Positions 44,759 through 56,172 are shown, counted from the first letter of the stretch. The stretch: DNA of 64,000 nt from Burkholderiales bacterium RIFCSPHIGHO2_01_FULL_63_240 (GCA_001770725.1 MERU01000007.1:296924-360923); one strand, 5' to 3'. Numbers and translations are program-made. Notes: generated by a model not told the origin, from the letters alone.

Positions 44759-45370
44759 ATGGCCGCAAGACATCGGACACCGGAGGCAGGGCAGGACGAC
44801 CCGATTCGCCACCAGCGGCGCCAGGGCCGAGAGAGGCCGGACGCCTTTTCTCGGCTCACGCATGCCTTGCTGGCGACGGCCTTCCTGGGGGCGTGGCTGA
44901 CCGCCGCGCTGGACGGACTGCGGGCTTGGCACATCGCCTGCGGGTACGCCATGGCGGGGGCCTTGCTGTTGCGCGTTGCCTGGTCGCTGGCCTGGCCTCG
45001 GGCCTCGTTGGGACGGTGGTGGCGTGTCCTGGTGGGCGCGTGGCTCCGCTTGCGTCAGGGGCAAGGCAGGCAAGCCGGGCCGTTGCGCCCGCCCACTTGG
45101 TCGATCGCCGGGTTGGCCCTGGTGGCGTGCGTCATCCTGGTGCTGGTGCCCGCCTGTTTCGTCACGGGCTGGTTGCTGGGCAGCCTGGCCGTCGAGCCGG
45201 CCGGGCCCGTGGATCTGCACAGCTGGCTGGGCACGGCCCTCATGGTGGCGGTGGCCACGCACGTGGCGCTCATCGCCGTGCTGGGCGTGCTGCGCGGCCG
45301 CTGCATGGCGTGCGACATGCTGCCGGGCGGGTGGGATCGTCGCGTTGACTCAGGAGAAGGACGAGACTGA
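44759..45370 (+). CDS. Cytochrome b561-type membrane protein
   Basis: A 203-residue membrane protein with four likely helices. Histidines in FSRLTHALLAT, RAWHIACGYAM, VDLHSWLGTAL and ATHVALIAVLG are placed as ligands for two b-type haems, as in di-haem cytochrome b561/NiFe-hydrogenase b subunits. GGGAGGG precedes the ATG at 44759, which is therefore preferred to an ATG at 44711. It would carry electrons within the inner membrane; the usual partner (a small cytochrome c or hydrogenase) is not adjacent. Its end overlaps the convergent sensor kinase gene by 21 bases. Confidence 0.82.
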   Translation: MAARHRTPEAGQDDPIRHQRRQGRERPDAFSRLTHALLATAFLGAWLTAALDGLRAWHIACGYAMAGALLLRVAWSLAWPRASLGRWWRVLVGAWLRLRQGQGRQAGPLRPPTWSIAGLALVACVILVLVPACFVTGWLLGSLAVEPAGPVDLHSWLGTALMVAVATHVALIAVLGVLRGRCMACDMLPGGWDRRVDSGEGRD

Positions 45371-47284
45371 CTCGGGCTCTGCAGCGGCAACGCGGGCGGG
45401 GGCGCCGAAAGCGGGGGTGTCCGTCGGCTGGTCCTGGTGATCCTGGGTGTGCTCGGCCAGGTGATGCGGCGCGTGTCGGCGCAGGCGGATGGTGAAGCAG
45501 GCCCCCACGCCCGGCAGGCCCTGCGCGGTGATGTCGCCCCCCATGCGCGTCATCAGCTGGCGGGCGATGTACAGGCCCAGCCCGCTGCCCTCTACGTCCC
45601 TGGTGTGCCGCCCGATGCGGTGAAAGGGCTGGAAGAGGTGCGGGATGTCCTCGTTGCTCAGGCCGTGGCCGGTGTCGGCCACCTCGATGAACAGGTGATC
45701 CGCGTCTTCGCTGGCGCGGACCTGGATGGTGCCACCCGGCCGGTTGTACTTGCAGGCGTTGCTCAGCAGGTTGATGAAGACCTGCTGAAGCCGCTGGGGG
45801 TCGGCCCAGGCCTGCAGGGCGTGGACGGGGAGCTCGTCGCGCAAGGTGATGTGCTGGCGCTCGCGCATCGATTCGACGATGGGCAGGCAGCCGCGCAGCA
45901 GCGGTGAGACATCGATCTGCTGCGGGTGCAGGGGCACCTGGCCCGATTCGATCTTGCTGAGGTCCAGCACCTCATCGACCAGGCCGAGCAGTTGCTGACC
46001 CGATTGCAGGATCCAGCCGACCTGCTGGTGCTGGGCTGGCGACAGCGGCGGGCCGCCCTGGTCCAGGTCAAGCAATTGGGCGAAGCCGAGGATGGCGTTG
46101 AGCGGGGTGCGCAACTCGTGGCTCAACCTGGACAGGAAGCTGCGCTGGGCGGCCGCGGTGCGTTGGGCCGTGTCGCGCTGGATGGCCATCTGGGCCTGCA
46201 TCTGCTCGACGGTGACGTCGCGCACGATGCCCAGGATGTGGGCGCCCTGGCGTTGGTCGCGGTCCATGCGGCCAGCCACCTCGATGCTGCGCACGTCACC
46301 ATCGGGCGAGGTGACGCGGTAGCGCACGAGGCGAAAGACACCCTGCGCGATGGCCTGGTCCATCTGGGCGCGGGCTTCATCGCGGTCGTCCGGGTGGATG
46401 TGGGTGCGCAACTCCTCGCGGGTGAGGGTGATGGCGTCTTCGCCCCAGCCCAGCAGTTGCGCCGCCCGCGCGTCGAGGTGGTAGCGCAGCGAGCCGATGT
46501 CGAGGTCGAAGCGACCCAGGCCAGCCGATGCGACGGCCATGTCCCAGCGCTGCTGCTCTCGCCGCAGTTGCATGCTCTGGCTGAGCTGGCGGGCGTGCAC
46601 GCGGCGGTAGGAGAGCACGTAGACGATGGAGATCAAGGTCACCGAGGTGAGCACCAGGACGTGCAACAGCCATTCGGTGGCGTGTGCGGCGCGCGTGAGG
46701 TGGGCCAGGAAGACGCGCTCCTCGGCGAGCAACTGGCGGTCCACTTGGGCGATTTCGCGCGACAGGGCCAGACCGGCAGGTCCGTCTCTTTGCTCGGGCG
46801 TCAGGCGCTGGCTGCGTTCGGCGAGCAGGCGCAGCTCGGCGATGAGGTGGTCGCCCTGGATCCAGGCGCGCAGCGAAGGCTGGAACAGCCACGTGTCGCT
46901 GAACAGGTGGTAGAGCACCATCATCGAGGTGATGTCCGCCTCGTCGTTGCCGCCTGCCAGGAAGCCCTGGCGGGCCACATGCCATTGCACGGGGCGCGCT
47001 TCCAGTGCCTCGCGGCCGCGTTGGTCGCCGATCTGGGTGGCCAGGGCCGCTTCAAAGCCCTGCATGTAGGCCGGGTCACCCGTGGCGACGTGGGCCTGCA
47101 GTTGCGCGACGGCGGTCGTGTGGGCCTTCGACCAGAGGCTTTCTCCGCCGACGTAGGCCCGGATGGCGCCTAGCAGGTACATGCTGGAGATGGCCAGCAA
47201 CCCGATCAGCGCGAACGCCCCGACGGGCACGATCTGCCACATCAGGGGTGTCTTCTGGGGTAGGGGGGGCGGGTTCGAGGTCAT
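45350..47284 (-). CDS. Membrane sensor histidine kinase with PAS domain
   Basis: A 644-residue kinase. Two transmembrane segments (about 17-40 and 208-228) flank a mostly helical periplasmic sensor region. A PAS domain (about 240-370; DMAVASAGLGRFDLDI, LRTHIHPDDRDEA, ILGIVRDVT) precedes HisKA with the phosphorylated His in FLSRLSHELRTPLNAILGF, and HATPase (INLLSNACKYNRPGG; DTGHGL; GSGLGLYIARQLM). No receiver domain and no response regulator nearby. Its 3' end overlaps the cytochrome b561 gene by 21 bases, tail to tail. The upstream gap to thiDE is 48 bases, so read-through from the thi operon is possible. Confidence 0.92.
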   Translation of the reverse strand: MTSNPPPLPQKTPLMWQIVPVGAFALIGLLAISSMYLLGAIRAYVGGESLWSKAHTTAVAQLQAHVATGDPAYMQGFEAALATQIGDQRGREALEARPVQWHVARQGFLAGGNDEADITSMMVLYHLFSDTWLFQPSLRAWIQGDHLIAELRLLAERSQRLTPEQRDGPAGLALSREIAQVDRQLLAEERVFLAHLTRAAHATEWLLHVLVLTSVTLISIVYVLSYRRVHARQLSQSMQLRREQQRWDMAVASAGLGRFDLDIGSLRYHLDARAAQLLGWGEDAITLTREELRTHIHPDDRDEARAQMDQAIAQGVFRLVRYRVTSPDGDVRSIEVAGRMDRDQRQGAHILGIVRDVTVEQMQAQMAIQRDTAQRTAAAQRSFLSRLSHELRTPLNAILGFAQLLDLDQGGPPLSPAQHQQVGWILQSGQQLLGLVDEVLDLSKIESGQVPLHPQQIDVSPLLRGCLPIVESMRERQHITLRDELPVHALQAWADPQRLQQVFINLLSNACKYNRPGGTIQVRASEDADHLFIEVADTGHGLSNEDIPHLFQPFHRIGRHTRDVEGSGLGLYIARQLMTRMGGDITAQGLPGVGACFTIRLRRHAPHHLAEHTQDHQDQPTDTPAFGAPARVAAAEPESVSSFS

Positions 47285-47332
47285 CGCGGGGTGGCGTGCA
47301 CCCCGGGAGATTGCGCTTGCCGGACAAACCCG

Positions 47333-49132
47333 TCATCCGGGAAAACCGGATGTCGCGTGATGTTCCACACATCCCCCGACCGGATCATGGGGGGGGAGGC
47401 ACGGGTGGGGCAGCGGCACGGCCGCGCGGATCGGTGCCTGGCGGGCCGCCTGGCGCAGGCTGGCCAGCTTCGCGGGCAGGTCGGCTGGGGCGGTGTGCAA
47501 GGCGCGCACGACGCACAGGGCCGCGGGCCCGCAGGCCGCGAAACGCCGCAGGTCGTCGGCGCTCAGCAGGCCGCCGATCGCCACCACCGGCACATCGGCC
47601 TGGGCCACCCACCAGCGCAGGTTGTCTTCGCCTTGCGGCAGCCAGGGCATGTCCTTGGTGGTCGTGGCCTGCACCGGGCCGCAGGCCACGTAGCTGGGGC
47701 CGCAGCCCAGGGCGCGGGCCAGCTCCCAGGGACAGTGGGCGCTCAGGCCCAGCAAGGTGTCGTGCCTGCGGTGGCGCAGCGTGGCGCGGTCCTCGGCCGA
47801 CAGGGCCAGCAGGTCTTCCTGCCCCAGGTGGATGCCCATCTGGAAGCGAGGGTGGCAGCGAGTTGGGCCGGGAACGGGGTCTTCCTCGCCGGCCTGGTGG
47901 CCCGGGGTGGGTCGGGGCGTGGCGAGCGCCAGGCGCCAGTGATCGTTGACGAAGAGGGTGGCGCCATGGTGGGCGGCGGCCTGCAGGCTGATGGCCAGGG
48001 CGGCGTCCGCGCCCTGCGGCGACTTGTGGCGCAGCTGGACGCAGCGCAGGCCGGCTTCGACCGAGGCCGCGAGCGACGGGCCGTCGGGCAGGATGCCGTA
48101 GAGGCGGTCGGCTGGTGGGTGGAAGGCCTGGAAGCGGGCGTGGCCGCCGTGGGTTGCCGTGGCCGTGCTGGGCGTCAGGCGCCAGGGCAATTCACGCCCC
48201 AGGCCCAGCCAGGGCAAGGGGGCGCCAGCCAGTGCCGAGCCTGACAGCGCCCCCGAAGAGGCGATGACCGGTCCGCGTCCTGCCCCGGCCGTGCGGGCGT
48301 GCATCAGGGCGTGGTGCACGACCATGCGTCCGAGCACGCAGGCATCGGCCGACACGTGCCCGGTGGCCAGGGCGGCGGCGATGGCGCTGGCCAGGGTGCA
48401 GCCGGTGCCGTGGTGGTGCGGGGTGTCCACGCGGGGCGCGCACAACCAGCCTTGGGCCTCGCGGCTTTGCAGCCAGTCGAGGCTGTGGCGGGTTTCGAGG
48501 GCGGTGCCCGTGGCATCACCGCCGGTGACCAGCACGCTGCGCGGCCCGAGCGCCTGCAGGGCTTGGGCGATGTCGGGGACCTGATCGAGCGCCGAGGCGT
48601 CAGGGGGGCTGTGGTCGGTGCTCGGGTTCAGCAGCGCCACGGCCTCCGACCGGTTCGGCGTGATCACCGTGGCCCGCGGCAGCAGCCAGCGGCGGTAAGC
48701 CTGCACGATGGCGTCGTCGGCGAAGGCGGCGCCGCCCGCGCTGGCGCGCAGCACCGGGTCGACCACGAGGGCCAGGTGCTGGTGCGGATCGGTACCCGCG
48801 GGGGCATCGGCGCGCAGGCGGTCGACCCAGCGGGCCACGGTCTCGATGGCGGCCACGCTGCCGAGCAGGCCGGTCTTGATGGCGCGGGGGCGCATGTCCT
48901 GCGCCAGGGCCTGCAGCTGTGCTTCAAGCTGGGTGGCGTCCACCGGGAAGATGGCGTCAACGCCCAGCGAGTGTTGCGCGGTCAGGCAGGCTGCGACGGG
49001 GCACAGGTGCACGCCCAGGGCGTCGGCGGCGCGCTGGTCGGCGCTCAGGCCGGCGCCACCGGCGGTGTCCAGCCCGGCGATGGACCAGGCGATGGCGGGC
49101 GGTTTGGCGAGGGGGCTTCGGGTGGAGCTCAT
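47333..49132 (-). CDS. thiDE: Bifunctional hydroxymethylpyrimidine kinase / thiamin-phosphate synthase
   Basis: A 599-residue fusion. The N-terminal ThiD domain (about 10-275) has SIAGLDTAGGAGLSADQRA, AIKTGLLGS, VVDPVLRAS, ITPNRSEAVALL and the anion hole DTPHHHGTGCTLASAIAAALA. The C-terminal ThiE domain (about 340-575) has VQLRHKS, LFVNDHW, IHLGQEDLLAL, YVACGPVQATTTKDMPW and VVAIGGLLSADDL, with a Pro/Gly-rich insert after LALATPRP. It phosphorylates HMP twice and then joins it to the thiazole phosphate. The start ATG at 49132 overlaps the thiG stop (TGATG), indicating coupling; it is the last gene of the operon. Confidence 0.94.
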   Translation of the reverse strand: MSSTRSPLAKPPAIAWSIAGLDTAGGAGLSADQRAADALGVHLCPVAACLTAQHSLGVDAIFPVDATQLEAQLQALAQDMRPRAIKTGLLGSVAAIETVARWVDRLRADAPAGTDPHQHLALVVDPVLRASAGGAAFADDAIVQAYRRWLLPRATVITPNRSEAVALLNPSTDHSPPDASALDQVPDIAQALQALGPRSVLVTGGDATGTALETRHSLDWLQSREAQGWLCAPRVDTPHHHGTGCTLASAIAAALATGHVSADACVLGRMVVHHALMHARTAGAGRGPVIASSGALSGSALAGAPLPWLGLGRELPWRLTPSTATATHGGHARFQAFHPPADRLYGILPDGPSLAASVEAGLRCVQLRHKSPQGADAALAISLQAAAHHGATLFVNDHWRLALATPRPTPGHQAGEEDPVPGPTRCHPRFQMGIHLGQEDLLALSAEDRATLRHRRHDTLLGLSAHCPWELARALGCGPSYVACGPVQATTTKDMPWLPQGEDNLRWWVAQADVPVVAIGGLLSADDLRRFAACGPAALCVVRALHTAPADLPAKLASLRQAARQAPIRAAVPLPHPCLPPHDPVGGCVEHHATSGFPG

Positions 49133-49962
49133 CACGGCAGCACGAAGGGCTGGCCGCCCACGGGGGTGGTGGCGATGGCGACATCGCTGGTCGGCATCAG
49201 GCCGGCTCGCCAGCCTTGGCGGCCACCCTGCACGGCGTCGCGGAAAGCGCGGGCCATGCCCACCGGGTCGCGCGACTGCGAAACGGCCGAGTTCAGCAGC
49301 ACGGCGTCAAAGCCGAGCTCCATGGCCGCTGCGGCGTGCGAAGGCGCTCCCAGCCCCGCATCGACGACGAGGGTGACGCCAGGCAGGCGGGCGCGCAGGG
49401 TTCGCAGGGCCCATGGGTTGAGCAGGCCCAGCCCCGATCCGATGGGTGCGGCCCAGGGCATGAGGATGCGGCAGCCGGCGTCCACCAGGCGCTGGGCGCT
49501 GACCAGGTCGTCGGTGCAGTAGGGCAGCACCTCGAAGCCGTCCTTCACGAGCTGGCGTGCTGCTTCGAGCAGCTCGAAGGGGTCGGGTTGCAGGGTTTGC
49601 TCATCGCCCACGACCTCGAGCTTGAGCCAGCGCGTGCCCAGCAGCTCGCGCGCCATGTGGGCCAGGGTGATGGCCTCGCGCGCGCTGCGGCAGCCGGCGG
49701 TGTTGGGCAGCAGGTGTGCGCCTTGCACGCGGGCGGTCTCGCGGATGATCTGCACGAAGCCGTTGTCCTGGCCCGTGGTGCCCAGCGTGCGCTTGAGGCC
49801 CAACGTGAGCACCTGGCTGCCCGAGGCTTCGATGGCGGCGCGCAGCACCTCGGGAGACGGGTAGCCGGCGGTGCCCAGCAGGAAGCGGCTGGTGAGTTGG
49901 GTGTCGCCGATGCGCCAGGGGTCGGTGGGCGCGGCGGCCAAGGTCGGGTGAGACGAGGTCAT
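49132..49962 (-). CDS. thiG: Thiazole synthase
   Basis: A 276-residue ThiG: FLLGTAGYPSPEVLRAAIEASG, LLPNTAGCRSAREAITLAHMARELLGTRWLKLEVVGD with the Schiff-base Lys, VLPYCTDDLVSAQRLVDAGC, MPWAAPIGSGLGLLNP and VVDAGLGAPSHAAAAMELGFDAVLLNSAVSQS are all present. It forms the thiazole ring from 1-deoxyxylulose 5-phosphate, dehydroglycine and ThiS thiocarboxylate. GGAGG lies 8 bases before the ATG. It starts 5 bases after the thiS stop and overlaps thiDE by one base. Confidence 0.96.
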   Translation of the reverse strand: MTSSHPTLAAAPTDPWRIGDTQLTSRFLLGTAGYPSPEVLRAAIEASGSQVLTLGLKRTLGTTGQDNGFVQIIRETARVQGAHLLPNTAGCRSAREAITLAHMARELLGTRWLKLEVVGDEQTLQPDPFELLEAARQLVKDGFEVLPYCTDDLVSAQRLVDAGCRILMPWAAPIGSGLGLLNPWALRTLRARLPGVTLVVDAGLGAPSHAAAAMELGFDAVLLNSAVSQSRDPVGMARAFRDAVQGGRQGWRAGLMPTSDVAIATTPVGGQPFVLP

Positions 49963-49966
49963 GGCG

Positions 49967-50191
49967 TCAGCCTCCGGTGATGGGCGAAAAACACAGCACG
50001 GTGTCGCCGTCGTGCAGGGCGTGGTCGGCGCGCGCGGACCGGGCCACGAACTCGCCGTTGACGGCGGTGGCGACGGTGGCGGCATCGGGGGCGGCTTGCA
50101 GCAGCAGCCCCACGGCGTCGGCCAGGGTGCTGCCGACGGGCAGGCGCAGGGGCCCGCGGTCCGTGTGGATGGTGAGGAAGTCGGGGCTCAT
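49967..50191 (-). CDS. thiS: ThiS sulphur carrier protein
   Basis: A 74-residue ubiquitin-like protein ending ITGG; the C-terminal Gly-Gly is adenylated and converted to the thiocarboxylate that gives sulphur to the thiazole. It has the ThiS features: VGSTLADAVGLLL, VATAVNGEFVARS and LHDGDTVLCFSPITGG. The ATG at 50191 is 10 bases after the thiO stop. No thiF is in this operon, so the adenylating enzyme must be elsewhere (MoeB can substitute in some bacteria). Confidence 0.95.
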   Translation of the reverse strand: MSPDFLTIHTDRGPLRLPVGSTLADAVGLLLQAAPDAATVATAVNGEFVARSARADHALHDGDTVLCFSPITGG

Positions 50192-50201
50192 CGGCGTGAG
50201 G

Positions 50202-51365
50202 TCAGGCGACCTGGGTGAGGTCGATGTCCGGCATGGCGCGGGGGATGCTGGTGTGCAGGGCGGCTGCGCCGGGCAGCGCACCCAGGCCCAACGCACGCAG
50301 CGCATCGTCGACCAGCGCGGGCGCCAGCAGCCAGCCGTGTCGGTACAGGCCATTGATGCGCAGCAGGCCTGGCTCGTGGTGCACCTGGGGGCGGTGGTCG
50401 GGCAGGGCGGGGCGCAGGTTGGTGTCGAGCCGCAGGATGCGGGCCTCGGCCAGCGCGGGCAGGATGCTGTGCGCCGCCGCCATCAGCTCGACCGCGCTGC
50501 GCAGCGACATCGGTGAGCGGTCTTCGCTTTCGAGCTCGCTGGCACCCACCAGCACGCGCTCGCCGGGCCTCGGCACGATGTAGACGCGGTGGCGCGGGTG
50601 CAGCAGGCGCACCGGGCGTTGCAGGCGCAAGCCGGGGGCGTGCAGCCACACCACTTCGCCGCGCACGCCGCGCACCGGCACGGCGGGGCGCGCGCCCGTG
50701 CCACGCAGGTCGCAGACGAGGTCGAAGCTCAGGGGCTGGGTCTGGCCCGGGTTGCCCAGCCACAGCTGGCCGGGCGCCACGTCCTGCACGGGCTGGGCCC
50801 AGTGCCAGCGCACGCTGTCGGCGTCGTCGTGCAGGGCCTGCAGGGTGGCCACGGTGTCGATGTGAGCCTCACCCGGCAGCCACCAGGCGTGCAGCGGGCC
50901 GCCGCTGCCGTGCAGGTCGGGCTCGAGTTGCTGCAGGCCTGCTGCCGTCAGGGCCTGCGGCCGGTGCGCCGAGGCGAAGGCCGCATCAACCTGTTCCAGC
51001 CGCTGCAGCACGCGCCGCGCGGCGCCCAGGTCCGGGCCGTGGGCCACCATCAGGCTGCCGCCCTGGGCGAAGTGGGGCGGGCGCGTCAGGCGTGCGCCCA
51101 GTTCGGCCACGATGGCCTGCCAGTGCCCGATGCCCTGCCAGCCTCGGTGCGCGACCTCGGGCTCGGCGGTGTCCAGCTCGGCCAGCGGGCTGAGCATGCC
51201 GGCCGCGGTGAAGCCGGCAGCGCCATGGCCGTCGTGCGCGGGCAGGGCCTGCGGGGCCGGGTCGAAGACGCTGACGTGGTGGCCTTGCCGGGCCAGCGCC
51301 CAGGCCACCAGGCGGCCCAGCAGGCCCGCGCCGGCGATGCCCACTCTCAGGGTTGGCGAGGCCAT
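50202..51365 (-). CDS. thiO: Glycine oxidase ThiO
   Basis: A 387-residue FAD-dependent amine oxidase of the DAO family: VGIAGAGLLGRLVAWALARQGHHVSVFDP is the FAD-binding Rossmann motif, RVYIVPRPGERVLVGASELE and PQVHHEPGLLRINGLYRHGWLLAP the C-terminal substrate and flavin region. It oxidises glycine to the imine used by ThiG, in place of ThiH, so thiazole synthesis is the aerobic type. The gene begins 4 bases after the thiC stop and ends 10 bases before thiS. Confidence 0.92.
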   Translation of the reverse strand: MASPTLRVGIAGAGLLGRLVAWALARQGHHVSVFDPAPQALPAHDGHGAAGFTAAGMLSPLAELDTAEPEVAHRGWQGIGHWQAIVAELGARLTRPPHFAQGGSLMVAHGPDLGAARRVLQRLEQVDAAFASAHRPQALTAAGLQQLEPDLHGSGGPLHAWWLPGEAHIDTVATLQALHDDADSVRWHWAQPVQDVAPGQLWLGNPGQTQPLSFDLVCDLRGTGARPAVPVRGVRGEVVWLHAPGLRLQRPVRLLHPRHRVYIVPRPGERVLVGASELESEDRSPMSLRSAVELMAAAHSILPALAEARILRLDTNLRPALPDHRPQVHHEPGLLRINGLYRHGWLLAPALVDDALRALGLGALPGAAALHTSIPRAMPDIDLTQVA

Positions 51366-51368
51366 GGC

Positions 51369-53599
<2,231 letters not shown>

Positions 53600-53670
53600 G
53601 AGACGGAGTGTAGTCGCAAGAGAGAGGCGTGCGCAAATCGGCGCTGATCTGCCTGAGTCGCGTGGACGGC

Positions 53671-53895
53671 TCAGCGCCGCTGAGGCACATCTGACGTGGC
53701 CTGCAGGAAGCCGCCCTGCTGGATCGATTCCCAGGCCTCGGCGAGTCGCTCGGTGGCGCTCGTGGGCTCGGGTTGCTGCACCGCTGGCGCTCTGCTCAGG
53801 CCGAGCGAGCCTGACGGGGCGGTTTCGCCCGAGGGCGAAGGGCCGAACCAGGCAATCAGCAGGGCGAGCGGGACGATGGCAAGGGTGGGACGCAT
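53671..53895 (-). CDS. Small exported protein of unknown function
   Basis: A 74-residue reading frame starting with a signal-peptide-like segment (MRPTLAIVPLALLIAWFG), then a Pro/Ser/Thr-rich stretch and a short helix (ATERLAEAWESIQQGGFLQA). I do not recognise it. It stands between the thiC riboswitch (transcribed away from it) and the feo operon, on the same strand as both. No ribosome site is obvious. It could be a small periplasmic protein or a chance frame in GC-rich DNA. Confidence 0.4.
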   Translation of the reverse strand: MRPTLAIVPLALLIAWFGPSPSGETAPSGSLGLSRAPAVQQPEPTSATERLAEAWESIQQGGFLQATSDVPQRR

Positions 53896-53957
53896 GGCTG
53901 AGTGAGACGCGCGATAAGGCGTCTTCGGCTCAGTTTAGGCGCGTGCATTCAACTGCT

Positions 53958-53995
53958 CCCCCCTGGCACAAGGGGGGTGGCCCCGCAAGCGCGGG
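53958..53995. terminator. Stacked hairpins after the feo operon
   Basis: CCCCCC (53958-53963) pairs with GGGGGG (53972-53977), and CCCGC (53982-53986) with GCGGG (53991-53995), directly past the stop of the Cys-rich feo gene at 53999. There is no T-tract on either strand, so termination may be weak or Rho-assisted. Confidence 0.45.
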
Positions 53996-53998
53996 TCC

Positions 53999-54274
53999 TC
54001 AAGGCCCTGGGGTTGTCCCGGGGGTGTCGCGCGATGTCCTGCGGTGAACCCTGATCGGCGTCGCGGCAGTGCCGCAAGAGCCGCAGCCTCCGCCCCCGCA
54101 AGCGCCGGGGGCGTCGACGGGGCCGCAGCCCGTCCCGGCGCCATGTGTGGCGGACGAGGCGGTGGTCGGGGCGCGCAAGCGCTTGGGCCACCAGCGCCGG
54201 GTCAGGTGCAGCACGGCCAGCAGGCCCAGGCCGCAAGCCAGCCAGCTTTGCCAGTCGAAGGTGGTGGTGCCCAT
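53999..54274 (-). CDS. FeoB-associated Cys-rich membrane protein
   Basis: A 91-residue protein with one membrane segment (about 7-26: WQSWLACGLGLLAVLHLT), a basic patch (RRWWPKRLR) and a Cys/Gly cluster (ACGGGGCGSCG, about 58-70). This is the layout of the small Cys-rich proteins found next to feoB in many bacteria; they may help FeoB or bind metal. Its start is 5 bases after the feoB stop, so it is the third gene of the operon. The last 20 residues look unstructured. Confidence 0.75.
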   Translation of the reverse strand: MGTTTFDWQSWLACGLGLLAVLHLTRRWWPKRLRAPTTASSATHGAGTGCGPVDAPGACGGGGCGSCGTAATPIRVHRRTSRDTPGTTPGP

Positions 54275-54279
54275 GGTCC

Positions 54280-56172
54280 TCAGCCCGCGAAAGCCATGGC
54301 GACGTGGTAGACCACGAAAGACGCCACATAGGCCAGGGCGAACAGGTAGCCGGCCATGATCAGCGGCCAGCGCCAGCCATTCGTTTCGCGACGCACCACG
54401 AACAGCGTCGACAGGCATTGCGGCGCGAACACGAACCAGGTCATCAGCGACAGCGCCGTCGGCAAGCTCCAGGACTGGGCGATGAGGTGGCCCAAGGCGG
54501 TGTCCAGCGCGTCACCGGTTTCCGACATGGCGTAGACGGTGCCGAGCGCCGCCACGGCCACCTCGCGCGCGGCCATGCCCGGCACCAGCGCGATGCAGAT
54601 CTGCCAGTTGAAGCCGATGGGCGAGAAGACGACCTCCATGGCGCGGCCGATCATGCCGGCGAAGCTGTGTTCGATGGGCGCGCCGGCGGCACCAGGCGGC
54701 GGGGCCGGGAAGTTCGAGAGGAACCACAGCACGATGGTCATCGACAGGATGACCGTGCCCACGCGGACCACGAAGATGCGGCCGCGCTCCCACAGCCCCA
54801 CCAGCAGGTTGCGCAGGTGCGGCAGGTGGTAGTCGGGCAGCTCCATCAGCAGGGTCTGGGCCTGGCCCTGGCGCATCACCACCTTGAGCACCAGCGCCAC
54901 CACCATGGCCGAGAAGATGCCCGCCAGGTACAGCGCGAACAGCACCAGGCCCTGCAGGTTGAACCAGCCCAGCACCTCGCGCTCGGGCACGAAGGCGGAG
55001 ATGAGCAGCGCGTACACCGGCAGGCGGGCCGAGCAGGTCATCAGCGGGGCGATGAGGATGGTGGCCAGGCGGTCGCGCGGGTTGGCGATGGTGCGCGTGG
55101 CCATGATGCCGGGGATGGCGCAGGCAAAGCTCGACAGCAGCGGGATGAAGGCGCGGCCCGACAGGCCCACGCTCGCCATCAGGCGGTCGAGCAGCAGGGC
55201 CGCACGCGGCAGGTAGCCCGAGTCCTCGAGCGCCAGGATGAAGGCGAACAGGATGAGGATCTGCGGCAGGAAGATCAGCACGCCGCCCGCGCCGCCGATC
55301 ACGCCTTCGATCAGCAGGCTGCGCAGCATGCCTTCGGGCATCGCGGTCGACACGGTGTTGCCCAGCCAGCCGACACCGGCGTCGATGGCGTCCATCGGGG
55401 CGGCGGCCCAGCTGAAGACGGCCTGGAACATCAGGAACATGATGCCCGCCAGGATGACCGGGCCGACCACCGGGTGCAGCGCCCAGTGATCGACGAGCGC
55501 AGTCATGCGCGAGCCTTCGTCCGGCATGGACACGCTGCGCGCGAGGATCTCGCCCACCCGCCGGTGGGTGTCTTCCACCGAGGTCTGCTCGATGCGGGCC
55601 AGCGCCTGCTCGCCCCGGGGGCCATGGCCGACCTGCCATTCAACCTGGTCGAGGTGGGCCACCAGCGCGGCCTCGCCACCCGGCTTGACCGCCACCGATT
55701 CCACCACCGGGATGCCCAGTTCCGCCTGCAGCCTGGCCGTGTCGATGACGATGCCGCGCTGACGGGCCTGGTCCATCATGTTGAGCGCCAGCACCATGGG
55801 CAGGCCCAGGGTCTGCATCTCCAGCACCATGCGCAGGTTCAGGCGCAGGTTGGTGGCGTCGACCACGCACACCAGCCCGGCGGGCATGCTCTCGCCGGCG
55901 CGATGACCGGTGATCACGTCGCGGGTGACGGCCTCGTCGGGTGTGGCGGCCAGCAGGCTGTAGGCGCCCGGCAGGTCGAGCACGCGCCACTGGCGCCCGG
56001 CCGGCGAGGTGAACTGGCCCTCCTTGCGCTCGACTGTCACGCCCGCGTAGTTGCCGACCTTCTGGCGCGCACCGGTCAGGCGGTTGAACAGGGCGGTCTT
56101 GCCGCAGTTGGGGTTGCCCACCAGGGCGATGAGCAAGGGGCTGGCCGCGGTGGCGGCCTCGGGCGACTTCAT
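54280..56172 (-). CDS. feoB: Ferrous iron transport protein B
   Basis: A 630-residue membrane GTPase. The N-terminal G domain has GNPNCGKT (G1, about 19-26), VGNYAGVTVERKEG (G2), DLPGAYSL (G3) and NMMD (G4). The membrane part carries the two Gate motifs, with FIPLLSSFACAIPGIMATR and the related VPGMAAREVAVAALGTVY, including the conserved Cys in SFACAIPG. It imports Fe(II) across the inner membrane. At 630 residues it is shorter than the E. coli protein (773), as in many betaproteobacteria. It follows feoA by 56 bases and is probably under Fur control through the box upstream of feoA. Confidence 0.96.
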   Translation of the reverse strand: MKSPEAATAASPLLIALVGNPNCGKTALFNRLTGARQKVGNYAGVTVERKEGQFTSPAGRQWRVLDLPGAYSLLAATPDEAVTRDVITGHRAGESMPAGLVCVVDATNLRLNLRMVLEMQTLGLPMVLALNMMDQARQRGIVIDTARLQAELGIPVVESVAVKPGGEAALVAHLDQVEWQVGHGPRGEQALARIEQTSVEDTHRRVGEILARSVSMPDEGSRMTALVDHWALHPVVGPVILAGIMFLMFQAVFSWAAAPMDAIDAGVGWLGNTVSTAMPEGMLRSLLIEGVIGGAGGVLIFLPQILILFAFILALEDSGYLPRAALLLDRLMASVGLSGRAFIPLLSSFACAIPGIMATRTIANPRDRLATILIAPLMTCSARLPVYALLISAFVPEREVLGWFNLQGLVLFALYLAGIFSAMVVALVLKVVMRQGQAQTLLMELPDYHLPHLRNLLVGLWERGRIFVVRVGTVILSMTIVLWFLSNFPAPPPGAAGAPIEHSFAGMIGRAMEVVFSPIGFNWQICIALVPGMAAREVAVAALGTVYAMSETGDALDTALGHLIAQSWSLPTALSLMTWFVFAPQCLSTLFVVRRETNGWRWPLIMAGYLFALAYVASFVVYHVAMAFAG

